From assembly GCF_015558785.1 (NCBI RefSeq), contig NZ_JADMOP010000001.1, forward strand, positions 62,001 to 126,000: a DNA stretch of 64,000 bases, given 5' to 3'. Each line of letters begins with the position of its first letter. Position 1 is the first letter of the stretch. The notes beneath the pieces were generated by a model. The model was given only the letters and a program-made list of their open reading frames with translations. It had not been told where the DNA came from and searched no databases. The DNA is from Collinsella aerofaciens (lineage in GTDB: Bacteria > Actinomycetota > Coriobacteriia > Coriobacteriales > Coriobacteriaceae). Positions 42,015-51,179 of the stretch are shown here, piece by piece. The position numbers were made by a program, and so were the translations under genes.

Positions 42015-43616
42015 ATGGATCAAAGTAAGCCTTCGTTCTTTATCACGACGCCCATCTACTACGTCAACGCCGATCCGCACCTGGGCACGGCTTATTCCAC
42101 CATCATCGCCGACGTTCAGGCCCGTTATCGTCGCTCCGCCGGCTATAACGTCAAGTTCCTGACCGGCATGGACGAGCACGGCGAGAAGGTCGCCGAGGCC
42201 GCAGCCAAGCACAACATGACGCCGCAGGAGTGGACCGACAGCCAGGCTCCGCACTTCAAGGAGCTTTGGAGCAAGCTCGAGATCTCCAACGACGACTTCA
42301 TCCGCACCACCGAGCCGCGCCAGCATCATGCCGTGCAGTACCTGTGGGAGCGCATGAAGGAGTCCGGCTACCTGTATAAGGGCAGCTACGACGGTTGGTA
42401 TTGCGTGCCTGACGAGACCTACTTCACCGATACGCAGGTCCAGAAGGGCGACGAGGAGTACGGCAGCGTCGGCCAGCACCTGTGCCCCGACTGCCACCGT
42501 CCGCTTGAGCGCGTGCAGGAGGAGTCCTACTTCTTTAAGCTTTCCGCTTTCCAGGACAAGCTGCTCAAGCTTTACGACGAGCACCCCGACTTTGTCGAGC
42601 CTGCGTTCCGCATGAACGAGGTACGTAGCTTTGTCGAGGGCGGCCTTAATGACCTTTCCGTGAGCCGTACGAGCTTTGACTGGGGCATTCAGGTCCCGTT
42701 TGACGAGGGTCACGTGACCTACGTGTGGTTCGATGCGCTGCTCAACTATATGACGGCCGTCGGCTACGGTGTCGACACCGACGAGGCGCGTGCCGAGCTG
42801 GCCTATCGCTGGCCCGCGCAGTTCCACATCGTGGGCAAGGACATCATCCGCTTCCACTGCGTCATTTGGCCCGCCATGCTCATGGCCATCGGCGAGGCCC
42901 TGCCCGAGCACGTCTTTGCCCACGGCTTCCTGACCGTGCGCAATGCCGAGACCGGCAAGGCCGAGAAGATGTCCAAGAGCCGCGGCAACGCCATCGCTCC
43001 GCAGGACGTTATCGACATGTTGGGCGTCGAGGGCTATCGCTACTACTTTATGACCGACGTCGTCCCCGGCACCGACGGTGCCATCAGCTTCGATCGCATG
43101 GAGCAGGTCTACAACGCCGACCTGGCCAACAGCTGGGGCAACCTTATCTCGCGTTCGCTCAACATGAGCGGCAAGTACTTTGATGGTTGCGCGCCCGCCA
43201 AGCCCGCATCGTTCGATGCGTTCGACAACCCGCTGGCAAAGATCGCCGATGGTCTGGTCGAGCGCTACATGGCCAAGATGGACGTGCTCGATTATGGTGG
43301 AGCTAAGGACGAGGTCATGGAGCTCATCCATGCCGCCAACCACTACATCGAGGACTCCGAGCCCTGGGCGCTTGCCAAGGACGAGGCCAAGGCTGACGAG
43401 CTGGCGTTTGTGATCTACAACCTGCTCGAGGCCATCCGCATTGCCGCTCACCTGCTGATGCCGCTCATGCCCCAGACTTCTGCCGAGGCCCTGCGCCGCC
43501 TGTCCTGCGAGGACGAGGCCGCGAGCGACGACCTCAAGGGCATTTGCGCTTGGGGCCTGCTTGCCGGTGGTCAGCCCGTCGAGAAGGGCGAGCCGCTGTT
43601 CCCGCGTCTGGGCTAA
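42015..43616 (+). CDS. metG: Methionyl-tRNA synthetase
   Basis: The 533-residue class I synthetase has the HIGH motif as HLGTAY (PIYYVNADPHLGTAY), the catalytic core, KMSKS at about residue 320 (EKMSKSRGN) and a helical anticodon domain. One zinc knuckle is seen (CPDC near 160). The C-terminal dimerisation domain of longer MetRS is absent, which is the short bacterial form. GGAGG lies 7-8 bases upstream of ATG 42015. Confidence 0.97.
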   Translation: MDQSKPSFFITTPIYYVNADPHLGTAYSTIIADVQARYRRSAGYNVKFLTGMDEHGEKVAEAAAKHNMTPQEWTDSQAPHFKELWSKLEISNDDFIRTTEPRQHHAVQYLWERMKESGYLYKGSYDGWYCVPDETYFTDTQVQKGDEEYGSVGQHLCPDCHRPLERVQEESYFFKLSAFQDKLLKLYDEHPDFVEPAFRMNEVRSFVEGGLNDLSVSRTSFDWGIQVPFDEGHVTYVWFDALLNYMTAVGYGVDTDEARAELAYRWPAQFHIVGKDIIRFHCVIWPAMLMAIGEALPEHVFAHGFLTVRNAETGKAEKMSKSRGNAIAPQDVIDMLGVEGYRYYFMTDVVPGTDGAISFDRMEQVYNADLANSWGNLISRSLNMSGKYFDGCAPAKPASFDAFDNPLAKIADGLVERYMAKMDVLDYGGAKDEVMELIHAANHYIEDSEPWALAKDEAKADELAFVIYNLLEAIRIAAHLLMPLMPQTSAEALRRLSCEDEAASDDLKGICAWGLLAGGQPVEKGEPLFPRLG

Positions 43617-43655
43617 GCCGCTGCGCGCCATATCGGCAATTTGCTGTTTAGCTGT

Positions 43656-43687
43656 AAGGGCATGGCCGCAACGGTCCATGCCCTTTT
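43656..43687 (+). terminator. Terminator after metG
   Basis: AAGGGCATGG and CCATGCCCTT pair around an 11-base loop, followed by TTTTG. It separates metG from rsmA. Confidence 0.8.
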
Positions 43688-43723
43688 GCTTTACGATGCA
43701 GCCACCATGTTAAGGAGGCAACC

Positions 43724-44584
43724 ATGACAACTTCGCCTTTGGCAAACCCCACGGCAACTAGGGAGCTGCTAGAGGAGTTTGGCCTTGCGACCAAGCATCG
43801 CCTGGGCCAGAACTTCCTGATCGACAACCATGTGATCGAACGTATCTGTGAGCTCGCTGAGCTTGCGGGCGATGAGCGCGTGCTCGAGGTCGGCCCGGGT
43901 TGCGGCACGCTGACGTTGGCCCTGCTGCAGGAGGCGGCGTGCGTTACGTCGATTGAGGCAGATCCCGAGCTCGAGCCGGTGCTCGATGCTCACGCCGCCG
44001 ACTACGCCAACTTCCGCTTTATCATGGGCGACGCGCTTAAGGTGGGCCCGGAGCAGATTGAGCAGGCCGCCGGCGGCGAGCCCACGGTATTTGTCGCGAA
44101 CTTGCCCTATAACGTGGCGGCGACGATCATCTTGCAGTTTTTTCAGACGATGCCCGCGCTCAAGCGCGCCGTGGTCATGGTGCAAAAGGAGGTTGCCGAT
44201 CGCATTGCCGCAGTGCCGGGCAACAAGACCTATGGCGGCTATACGGCAAAGCTCGGCCTGTATGCGCAGGTGACGGGTCGCTTTGAGGTGCCGCCGCGTT
44301 GCTTTATGCCAGCGCCGCACGTGGACTCGGCCGTCGTGCGTATCGACCGTGTTGACGGCGTGGTGCCCGAGGGGCTCGATCGCGAGTTCGTGGCTCGTGT
44401 GATCGACGCTGCATTTGCTCAGCGGCGCAAGACCGTCCGAAATTCCATGAGCGCCAACGGTTTTGCCAAGGACGTGCTCGATGCCGCTTTTGAGGTTTGC
44501 GGTATCGCACCCACTATGCGCGCCGAGACGCTCGATGTTGCCGACTTTGTCCGTCTGGCCCGGGAGCTAATCCATGACGCCTAA
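43724..44584 (+). CDS. rsmA: 16S rRNA adenine N6-dimethyltransferase (KsgA)
   Basis: The 286-residue enzyme dimethylates A1518 and A1519 of 16S rRNA. Motif I is VLEVGPGCGTLT (about residues 49-60), the catalytic NLPY is at about 128 (VANLPYNVAATI), and the CFMPAPHVDSAVV stretch near 195 is typical. A strong TTAAGGAGG site precedes ATG 43724. It overlaps tatD by 11 bases. Confidence 0.96.
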   Translation: MTTSPLANPTATRELLEEFGLATKHRLGQNFLIDNHVIERICELAELAGDERVLEVGPGCGTLTLALLQEAACVTSIEADPELEPVLDAHAADYANFRFIMGDALKVGPEQIEQAAGGEPTVFVANLPYNVAATIILQFFQTMPALKRAVVMVQKEVADRIAAVPGNKTYGGYTAKLGLYAQVTGRFEVPPRCFMPAPHVDSAVVRIDRVDGVVPEGLDREFVARVIDAAFAQRRKTVRNSMSANGFAKDVLDAAFEVCGIAPTMRAETLDVADFVRLARELIHDA

Positions 44585-45491
44585 TGCCGAACGCGTGACG
44601 TTTACCAAGAAAAAGAAGACGGTTGCTTGTCCCGTGCCCTTGGCGCCGCTTGCCGACACGCATGCACATCTGCTTTCGTTTTGGGGCAAGGATGTGCCCG
44701 AGACGCTCGTGCGCGCCAAAGCCGCGGGCGTCGACCTGTTGGTGACGATGTTCGACCCCATTGCCGACAAGCGCAGCGTGGCGGACTATAGCGACTGGCT
44801 GGTGCGCGAGATTCTTCCGATGCAGGATATCCCGCAGATCAAGTATCTTGCCGGCGTGCATCCGTATGGCGCGCCGGACTATACCGACGACGTTCATGCA
44901 CAGGTCGTTGCGGCACTTGATGACCCCTTATGCGCCGGTATTGGCGAAATCGGCCTGGACTATCACATGGACTATGACGACGATATCGCGCCGGCACCCC
45001 ATAACGTGCAGATTGATTGCATGGCGCGCCAGCTCGAGCTTGCCGTGCGCCGCAATGTGCCGGTGGAGCTGCACCTGCGTCACGAGGACTCGGATGGGGA
45101 GCGCACCTCGCACGTTGATGCGTACAACGTACTGCGCGAGGTGGGTGTGCCCCAGGCTGGTTGTGTGCTGCACTGTTTTGGCGAGGACCGCGCCACGATG
45201 GAGCGCTTTGTGGATTTGGGCTGCTATATCGCCTATGGCGGTGCGGCCACCTTTAAGCGCAACGACGATGTGCGCGAGGCATTTGCGGCAACCCCACTCG
45301 ATCGAATTTTGTTCGAGACGGATTGCCCGTATATGGCTCCGGAGCCCATCCGCGGTCTTGAATGCGAGCCCGCAATGATCTCCATTACGGCAAACACGCT
45401 GGTCAACGACCGTGTCGATCGTACCGGCGAGGATGCTGAGGCAATCGCGCGAGCAGCTTGGGAAAATGCCTGCAAACTTTTTCAAAAATAG
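44574..45491 (+). CDS. tatD: TatD-family hydrolase
   Basis: The 305-residue metal-dependent hydrolase has the HxH motif as DTHAHL (about residues 29-34), the bridging Glu in GIGEIGLDYH near 120, HLRHED near 165, HCFGE near 195 and the last Asp in FETDCPYMAPEP near 250. TatD proteins are 3'-5' DNA/RNA exonucleases. The first 25 residues, rich in Lys, are an extension. It overlaps rsmA by 11 bases, so the pair is one operon. Confidence 0.92.
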   Translation: MTPNAERVTFTKKKKTVACPVPLAPLADTHAHLLSFWGKDVPETLVRAKAAGVDLLVTMFDPIADKRSVADYSDWLVREILPMQDIPQIKYLAGVHPYGAPDYTDDVHAQVVAALDDPLCAGIGEIGLDYHMDYDDDIAPAPHNVQIDCMARQLELAVRRNVPVELHLRHEDSDGERTSHVDAYNVLREVGVPQAGCVLHCFGEDRATMERFVDLGCYIAYGGAATFKRNDDVREAFAATPLDRILFETDCPYMAPEPIRGLECEPAMISITANTLVNDRVDRTGEDAEAIARAAWENACKLFQK

Positions 45492-45534
45492 TTCTTGCGT
45501 TCGCGATGGCGCTCCGTTATTCTAATTCCTGCAC

Positions 45535-45621
45535 GCGGGCGTGGCGGAATTGGCAGACGCGTACGGTTCAGGTCCGTATGGGGGCAACCCCATGAAGGTT
45601 CAAGTCCTTTCGCCCGCACCA
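45535..45621 (+). tRNA. tRNA-Leu (CAG)
   Basis: Long-variable-arm tRNA starting GCGGGCGTGGCGGAATTGG and closing with CGCCCGC, discriminator A and an encoded CCA. The anticodon loop TTCAGGT gives CAG. The promoter is TTGCGT 45495-45500 and TATTCT 45518-45523, 17 bases apart. Confidence 0.93.
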
Positions 45622-45632
45622 TTAAATGAAAG

Positions 45633-45657
45633 AGCTCCCAGCAATGGGAGCTTTTTT
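45633..45657 (+). terminator. Terminator of tRNA-Leu
   Basis: AGCTCCCA-GCAA-TGGGAGCT hairpin followed by five or more T. Confidence 0.92.
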
Positions 45658-45710
45658 GTTATGGGCCGTTTTTGGCAGATTTGACATATCGATTTCGCGC
45701 GGTAGATGCC

Positions 45711-45935
45711 CCTGTGGTCAAAAAGTGGCAAATATGAGTACTGACATGAAAATAGAGACATTTCATGAAGCCATTTTTGCTCATTTTACGCAACAGATGT
45801 ACGCTAATTTGGCTCAACCTTGAGACAAAATGAAGTAATTTCGATAGACCTCGGGTTCAACGAGGCGATTTTGACCCAAATACGCTGTTACTAAACTGGT
45901 AACAGTACTCATATTTGGCCTTTTTTGACCACGGG
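45711..45935. mobile_element. MITE-like element with 33-bp terminal inverted repeats
   Basis: The 225-bp AT-rich segment is bounded by inverted repeats (45711-45743 and 45903-45935) that agree at about 29 of 33 positions, reading CC-GTGGTCAAAAA-GG outward in. The inside holds three more small palindromes: CATGAAA/TTTCATG, CCTCG/CGAGG and CTGTTAC/GTAACAG. No transposase is encoded. Composition differs sharply from the flanking genes. It occupies the gene-free stretch between tRNA-Leu and the SPFH gene. Confidence 0.7.
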
Positions 45936-46009
45936 TCCTCTTGTTGGTGTCACATAGCTGCTTCGTGCGGGTATCCTAATGCCAACGTGTGCCTATCAGA
46001 GGAGAGACC

Positions 46010-46948
46010 ATGCTGTTGTCCGGTATCATCGCCGCCCTTACCAGCCTTTTGATTCCCATCATCATTCTGTTGCTGCTGCTTCCCAACGCCTGCTATGTCG
46101 TTGAACAACAGCATGCCGTGATCATCGAACGTCTGGGCAAGTTTAACCGCATCGTCAACGCGGGCTTCCACATGAAGGTGCCCGTGATCGACCGCAAGGC
46201 CGCTACGGTGAGTCTGCGCACCATGAAAAACGGTTTTGGCATCGACGTTAAGACCCAGGACAACGTGACCATCGGCCTTGAGGTCTCTGCTCAGTACCAC
46301 GTGAGCTATGACATGGGCGCCGGCCCGGCAGATTCGGGCATCTACAAGAGCTACTACATGCTGCAGGAGCCCGTCGACCAGATGCGTGACTTCATCACCG
46401 ACGCCCTGCGCTCTTCGATCCCCGTCTACACACTCGATGAGGTCTTTGCCAAGAAGGATGACATCGCCAAGGATGTCAACGCTACCGTTTCCGAGCAGAT
46501 GGCCGCCTACGGCTTCACTCTCGTGTCGACGCTAATCACCAAAATCGCACTGCCGACCGAGGTTGAGAACTCCATGAACGACATCAACGCTGCCCAGCGC
46601 AAGCGCGCTGCGGCACAGGAGCTCGCCGAGGCCGACCGCATCAAGCGCGTCACCGAGGCGACCGCCGAGGCCGAGGCAATGGAAAAGGCGGGCGAGGGCA
46701 TCGCCAACCAGCGCAAGGCCATCGCGCTGGGTATCAAAGATTCGCTCGAGATCATCCAGGAGACGGGTGTCGGCAATGACGAGGCCAACCAACTGTTCAT
46801 GTTTACGCAGTGGTCCGAGATGATGACGGAGTTCGCTCGCACGGGTAAAACCTCGACGGTCGTGCTGCCGAGCGACTTTTCGCAGTCGTCCTCTATGTTC
46901 GAGCAGATGCTGACTGCCGGTAAGGTTCAGAACGAGTCAAAGGAGTAG
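46010..46948 (+). CDS. SPFH/band-7 (stomatin-like) membrane protein
   Basis: The 312-residue protein has one N-terminal membrane helix (LTSLLIPIIILLLLLP) and then an SPFH domain (VVEQQHAVIIERLGKFNRIV, NAGFHMKVPVID, DNVTIGLEVSAQYHV). A charged coiled coil follows (AAQRKRAAAQELAEADRIKR). Such proteins form cage-like membrane scaffolds; QmcA/HflK types are the usual comparison. GAGGAGAG precedes ATG 46010. The next gene, rlmH, starts 6 bases after the stop, and the two are likely co-transcribed. Confidence 0.9.
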   Translation: MLLSGIIAALTSLLIPIIILLLLLPNACYVVEQQHAVIIERLGKFNRIVNAGFHMKVPVIDRKAATVSLRTMKNGFGIDVKTQDNVTIGLEVSAQYHVSYDMGAGPADSGIYKSYYMLQEPVDQMRDFITDALRSSIPVYTLDEVFAKKDDIAKDVNATVSEQMAAYGFTLVSTLITKIALPTEVENSMNDINAAQRKRAAAQELAEADRIKRVTEATAEAEAMEKAGEGIANQRKAIALGIKDSLEIIQETGVGNDEANQLFMFTQWSEMMTEFARTGKTSTVVLPSDFSQSSSMFEQMLTAGKVQNESKE

Positions 46949-46954
46949 ACACGC

Positions 46955-47425
46955 GTGAAATACACCGTCGTTTGTGTTGGTAAGCTCAAGGAGCGCTTTT
47001 GGAAGGACGCGTGCGCTGAGTACACCAAGCGCCTAGGTGCCTATGCCAAGGTTGATATCCGCGAGGTGGCCGATATCGACCCGGCTATGGCGGGCGGCGT
47101 GGATGCCGCGCGCGACAAGGAGGGGGCGGCAATTCTTGCTGCCCTGCCGTCTCGAGCGCATGTGATCCTGCTGGCCATTGAGGGCAAAGAGCGCTCGAGC
47201 GAGGAGTTTTCGGCGAGGCTCGACGATCTTATGCTGCGAGGCAGCAGCGACATCGCCTTTGTGATTGGCGGATCGGACGGCGTGAGCGATGACGTGCGCG
47301 CACGAGCCGACGAGATGCTCAGCTTTGGACGCATTACCTTGCCGCATAACCTGGCGCGTGTGGTGCTGCTAGAGCAGATTTACCGTGCCTGCAAGATCAG
47401 TCGTGGCGAGCCGTATCACAAATAG
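46955..47425 (+). CDS. rlmH: 23S rRNA pseudouridine1915 N3-methyltransferase
   Basis: The 156-residue SPOUT methyltransferase modifies position 1915 in helix 69 of 23S rRNA. It shows VGKLKERFWKDACAEYTKRL at the start, AIEGKERSSEEFSARL in the middle, FVIGGSDGV near 105 and the conserved end of the family (RAC-KISRGEPYHK). GTG 46955 has AAAGGAG 8 bases upstream. Length is exactly family-typical. Confidence 0.95.
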   Translation: MKYTVVCVGKLKERFWKDACAEYTKRLGAYAKVDIREVADIDPAMAGGVDAARDKEGAAILAALPSRAHVILLAIEGKERSSEEFSARLDDLMLRGSSDIAFVIGGSDGVSDDVRARADEMLSFGRITLPHNLARVVLLEQIYRACKISRGEPYHK

Positions 47426-47498
47426 GTCGGCAATACGAAACAATGGCGTGGGACAATAGCTTTCGTTTTGAGGAATGTGTCTGAAAGGACTATGCGAT

Positions 47499-48269
47499 AT
47501 GAAGATTGGGTTTGTCGGTTTTGGCAATATGGCGAGCGCTATGGCCGATGGCTGGATCGCTGCCGGTGTAGCTGCGAGCGACATGTGCGCCTGTGCGGGT
47601 CGCTACGACGCACTGGTTGAGCGCTGCGAGGCGCGCGGCATGGTCGCCTGCCACGATGCCGCCGAGGTTGTCGCCGCATCCGATATCGTGGTCGCTGCGG
47701 TCAAACCGTACATGATCGAGAAGATATTCGCCCCGCTCAAGGATGCTCTTGCCAAAAAGGTCGTTCTGTCGGTTGCCTGGACCTGGGACAGTGCCAAGTG
47801 GGAGCAAGTCCTGCCGGGCGTCGCGCATATCTCGACGGTGCCCAACACACCGGTTTCGGTGGGCGAGGGCGTCATCGCTTGCGAGAAGGCTTCCACGCTT
47901 AGTGATGAGCAGAGCGCAGTGGTGCTTGATCTGCTTGGCAAGCTCGGTGCGGTGGTCGAGCTCGATACGAGCCTGCTGTTTGTGGGCGGCACGGTGGGTG
48001 GTTGCGCTCCGGCATTTGTCGCTATGGCAATCGAGGCCCTGGGCGATGCGGCGGTCAAGCACGGTATCCCGCGTGCCGATGCCTATCGCATTGTGAGCCA
48101 GATGGTGCTGGGTACGGCAAAGCTGCAGCTTGCAACTGGTCAGCATCCTGCGGCGATGAAGGATGCCGTATGCTCGCCCGGTGGTGCCACCATCAAGGGT
48201 GTCGTTGCGCTCGAGGACGCCGGCATGCGCAGCGCCCTGGTCAAGGCAATCGACGCAACTCTCCAGTAA
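47499..48269 (+). CDS. proC: Pyrroline-5-carboxylate reductase
   Basis: The 256-residue enzyme makes proline from pyrroline-5-carboxylate with NAD(P)H. The Rossmann motif GFVGFGNMASAM is at the start, AVKPYMIEKI at about 73, HISTVPNTPVSVGEGVIA near 117 and the C-terminal signature (DAVCSPGGATIKGVVALE) near 225. GAAAGGA lies 10 bases before ATG 47499. The gene ends in the first copy of a dispersed repeat. Confidence 0.94.
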   Translation: MKIGFVGFGNMASAMADGWIAAGVAASDMCACAGRYDALVERCEARGMVACHDAAEVVAASDIVVAAVKPYMIEKIFAPLKDALAKKVVLSVAWTWDSAKWEQVLPGVAHISTVPNTPVSVGEGVIACEKASTLSDEQSAVVLDLLGKLGAVVELDTSLLFVGGTVGGCAPAFVAMAIEALGDAAVKHGIPRADAYRIVSQMVLGTAKLQLATGQHPAAMKDAVCSPGGATIKGVVALEDAGMRSALVKAIDATLQ

Positions 48270-48412
48270 AACCGACCAAAAAAGACAGGTTTATTTTGGC
48301 AGGTTTTTCCTGCGGTTTTGTCGTATGTGCGAAAAGCGCCCCGCAACCGGATCGTTACCGGTTGCGGGGCGCTTGCGTTTGCCCAGATAAAACCGACCAA
48401 AATAAACCTGTC
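48267..48412. repeat. Foldback repeat with a central 17-bp hairpin
   Basis: GACAGGTTTATTTTGG (48284-48299) and CCAAAATAAACCTGTC (48397-48412) are perfect 16-bp inverted copies, and TAAAACCGACCAAAA occurs directly twice (48267 and 48388). In the middle, AAGCGCCCCGCAACCGG and CCGGTTGCGGGGCGCTT form a perfect 17-bp stem (48334-48374). The stop codon of proC is within the first direct copy. It probably ends transcription of proC. Confidence 0.8.
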
Positions 48413-48425
48413 CCTTTTTGGCAGG

Positions 48426-48599
48426 TTAGTCCCAGAAGCTGTCTTCCTCATCCTCGGACTTGGGGCCGCGGTCGACGTACATCTTATGGGTACGCTTCTC
48501 CATTACAAAGGCAAGAATCGCAAATAGCAGGATGCCGCCGGCGAAAAGGATGGCAAAACCGGTGCGGGTGCCAAACAAAAAGGAAAAAACTGCGTCCAT
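48426..48599 (-). CDS. Small membrane protein, 57 residues
   Basis: The protein starts MDAVFSFLFGTRTGFAILF, has one membrane helix to about residue 33 (FAGGILLFAILAFVM) and a charged tail ending in DEEDSFWD. AAGAAGG lies 6 bases before the start. It resembles small conserved membrane proteins of Coriobacteriia (a DUF6724-like protein), which I recall only loosely. It lies divergent from serS. Confidence 0.72.
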   Translation of the reverse strand: MDAVFSFLFGTRTGFAILFAGGILLFAILAFVMEKRTHKMYVDRGPKSEDEEDSFWD

Positions 48600-48710
48600 T
48601 GGGTGCCTTCTTGCGTAGTTGAGTTGGGTCGTAAACGCTCATAAGTATATACTTGCCCATACATGTACAAGGTTGCAACCTAAATGGAATGTATATCGCC
48701 GGAGGATCTA

Positions 48711-49994
48711 ATGCTTGATATCAAGTTTGTTCGCGAGAACCCCGATGCCATCGATGTCGCCATGGCTAACCGCCAGACGTCTTGGGATCGCGAGAAGTTC
48801 TTTGAGCTCGACGACGAGCGCCGTGCCGTCATCACCGAGGTCGAGGAGCTCCAGGCTACGCGCAATGCCGAGTCCAAGAAGATCGGCGCTCTGATGAAGG
48901 AGGGCAAGAAGGACGAGGCCGAGGCCGCCAAGGAGGCCGTGCGCGCCGTCAACGAGAAGATTGACGGTCTGGCCGAGCGCCGCACTGCTCTCGAGCAGGA
49001 GCAGTACGACTTCATGGCTCACCTGCCCAACATTCCTTGCGAGGCCACGCCGTACGGCAAGGACGAGGACGAGAACATCGAGCGCCGTCGTTGGGGCACC
49101 CCGCGCGAGTTCGACTTCGACTTTAAGCCGCACTGGGATTTGGGCACCGATCTGGACATCCTCGACTTCGAGCGTGGCAACAAGCTCTCCGGCAGCCGCT
49201 TCACCGTTCTCGGTGGCGCCGGCGCCCGTCTTGAGCGCGCCCTCATCAACTTCTTCCTCGATACGCACATCAGCCGTGGTTTTAAGGAGTGGTGGCCGCC
49301 CATCGTCGTCAAGCGTCAGACCATGTTTGGCACGGGTCAGCTGCCCAAGTTCGAGGACGACGCCTATCACGTCTCGGGTGACAACTTCCTGATCCCCACC
49401 GCCGAGGTCGTGCTCACCAACCTGCACGCCGGCGAGGTCCTCGATGCCGACACCCTGCCGCGCCGCTACACCGCCTTCACCCCCTGCTTCCGTGAGGAGG
49501 CCGGTTCCGCCGGCCGTGACACCCGCGGCATCATTCGTCAGCACGAGTTCGACAAGGTCGAGATGGTCAAGTTCGCTAAGCCGGAGGAGTCCGACGAGGA
49601 GCTCGAGAGCATGACCGCCGAGGCCGAGTACCTGCTGCAGCAGCTGGGCCTTCCGTATCGCGTGATTAGCCTGTGCACCGGCGACTTGGGCTTCTCTGCC
49701 CGTCAGACCTACGACGTCGAGGTCTGGCTGCCGAGCTACAACGCCTACAAGGAGATCAGCTCCTGCTCCAACTGCGGCGACTTCCAGGCCCGTCGTGCCA
49801 ACATCAAGTATCGCGACCCCGAGAACTTCAAGGGTTCGCGCTACCTGCACACTCTCAACGGTTCCGGCCTACCGGCCGGCCGCACCATGGCCGCCATTCT
49901 GGAGAACTACCAGAACGCCGACGGCACCATCACGATTCCCGAGGTTCTGCGTCCTTACATGGGCGGCCTCGAGAAGATCGAGCCGGTCGCGTAA
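48711..49994 (+). CDS. serS: Seryl-tRNA synthetase
   Basis: The 427-residue class II synthetase has an N-terminal tRNA-binding coiled coil (residues about 25-105), motif 2 as [19 protein letters not shown] (about 260), and motif 3 as [20 protein letters not shown] near 385. The catalytic FEIPTAE-like stretch here is [12 protein letters not shown] near 225. GGAGGA precedes ATG 48711. The promoter region contains AAGTATATACTT, a small palindrome. No T-box is seen. Confidence 0.96.
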   Translation: MLDIKFVRENPDAIDVAMANRQTSWDREKFFELDDERRAVITEVEELQATRNAESKKIGALMKEGKKDEAEAAKEAVRAVNEKIDGLAERRTALEQEQYDFMAHLPNIPCEATPYGKDEDENIERRRWGTPREFDFDFKPHWDLGTDLDILDFERGNKLSGSRFTVLGGAGARLERALINFFLDTHISRGFKEWWPPIVVKRQTMFGTGQLPKFEDDAYHVSGDNFLIPTAEVVLTNLHAGEVLDADTLPRRYTAFTPCFREEAGSAGRDTRGIIRQHEFDKVEMVKFAKPEESDEELESMTAEAEYLLQQLGLPYRVISLCTGDLGFSARQTYDVEVWLPSYNAYKEISSCSNCGDFQARRANIKYRDPENFKGSRYLHTLNGSGLPAGRTMAAILENYQNADGTITIPEVLRPYMGGLEKIEPVA

Positions 49995-50017
49995 CTTGGC
50001 TGCATAGGGGATATGCA

Positions 50018-50046
50018 AGGGCGCTCCTTCGGGGGCGCCCTATTTC
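50018..50046 (+). terminator. Terminator of serS
   Basis: GGGCGC and GCGCCC pair around a TCCTTCGGGG loop, followed by a weak TATTT tract. Confidence 0.6.
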
Positions 50047-50167
50047 GTGCGCAGGCCCATACCATGCCGTGCGGACAGCTCAATAGAAAACACGCGAACA
50101 ACTGTTCTGTATACAGCCATCTACCTGCTATGCTTTTGCTAAATAAGAGCGAGAGAAAGGGGACGCG

Positions 50168-50545
50168 ATGGAGCTGTTTGATGATCGGGTGGTTTTGTTT
50201 GAGAGCGACGAGGGCGGGGAGTACCTGCTTGTAACGTGTGAGCCGTCTGGCATGGGCGGCCTGGTGGTTCGGCAGACGAGTGAGGGTCCGTTGACACAAT
50301 GGTGCTTTGAGGAGTCGCCGCATGTGGTCGAGACCTTTGTGACGCACGAGGGACTTGTGGCGCTGGAGCATTTCTATGGAGTTGGGACTTCCAACCAGGT
50401 CGCGCGCATGCTGAGCATCTCGTTTGCCGATTATGATTGTGCCCAGCGGGTGAGATCGCTCCTGAGGGAACTTGATGCTAAGTTCGACGTGATCGAAAAG
50501 CCAATCGATCGTACGGGGAACGGCGGTATATGCGGAGCAGCATGA
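50168..50545 (+). CDS. Hypothetical protein, 125 residues
   Basis: AAAGGGG lies 5 bases before ATG 50168. The sequence starts with acidic strand-like segments (FDDRVVLFESDEGGEYLLVT), then a helical C-terminal half (ARMLSISFADYDCAQRVRSLLRELD). I do not recognise the family. The gene stands alone before the tRNA-Arg cluster. Confidence 0.65.
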   Translation: MELFDDRVVLFESDEGGEYLLVTCEPSGMGGLVVRQTSEGPLTQWCFEESPHVVETFVTHEGLVALEHFYGVGTSNQVARMLSISFADYDCAQRVRSLLRELDAKFDVIEKPIDRTGNGGICGAA

Positions 50546-50622
50546 CAAAACTGCGTTCCACAAAAAAGTTTGAGATTGTGCTTGACTCCAATAAGCTAAA
50601 GTGGTTTTATATGTCTTGCGCT

Positions 50623-50699
50623 GCGGCGTTACCTCAGCTGGATAGAGGGTCTGACTACGAATCAGAACGTCATAGGTTCGAATCCTATACGCCGCACCA
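50623..50699 (+). tRNA. tRNA-Arg (ACG), copy 1
   Basis: GCGGCGT/ACGCCGC acceptor, anticodon loop CTACGAA giving ACG, CCA encoded. First of three identical genes spaced exactly 240 bases apart. Promoter TTGACT with TTTTAT 17 bases downstream lies upstream. Confidence 0.95.
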
Positions 50700-50710
50700 A
50701 TTGAACTTGA

Positions 50711-50738
50711 AGCCTCCGGCAACGGGGGCTTTTCTTTT
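50711..50738 (+). terminator. Terminator of tRNA-Arg copy 1
   Basis: AGCCTCCG-GCAA-CGGGGGCT hairpin followed by TTTCTTTT. The stem contains one T-G pair. Confidence 0.85.
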
Positions 50739-50862
50739 ACGCCGGCACCGCACGGATTCGAACCTCGGTCGAGGCGCGAGCATCTTAATCATCACTTCGT
50801 AAAATTTTTCCAAATTGTCGCTTGACCCATCGAGGGGTCACGTGCATAATAATCCGTGCGTT

Positions 50863-50939
50863 GCGGCGTTACCTCAGCTGGATAGAGGGTCTGACTACGA
50901 ATCAGAACGTCATAGGTTCGAATCCTATACGCCGCACCA
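50863..50939 (+). tRNA. tRNA-Arg (ACG), copy 2
   Basis: Identical to copy 1. The preceding promoter is TTGACC and CATAAT, 17 bases apart. Confidence 0.95.
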
Positions 50940-50950
50940 ATTGATTTTAA

Positions 50951-50978
50951 AGCTCCCGGCAACGGGAGCTTTTCTTTT
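50951..50978 (+). terminator. Terminator of tRNA-Arg copy 2
   Basis: AGCTCCCG-GCAA-CGGGAGCT: both arms differ from copy 1 in a compensating way, keeping the stem. Confidence 0.85.
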
Positions 50979-51102
50979 ACGCCGGCACCGCACGGATTCG
51001 AACCTCGGTCGAGGCGCGAGCATCTTAATCATCACTTCGTAAAATTTTTCCAAATTGTCGCTTGACCCATCGAGGGGTCACGTGCATAATAATCCGTGCG
51101 TC

Positions 51103-51179
51103 GCGGCGTTACCTCAGCTGGATAGAGGGTCTGACTACGAATCAGAACGTCATAGGTTCGAATCCTATACGCCGCACCA
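51103..51179 (+). tRNA. tRNA-Arg (ACG), copy 3
   Basis: Identical to copies 1 and 2, with the same upstream promoter as copy 2 and the same terminator as copy 1 (51191-51218). Confidence 0.95.

Noticed and set aside
41205-43679. 824-codon open frame opposite rsmI and metG
   Set aside because: It spans two well-defined genes in antisense and has no ribosome site or known domain.
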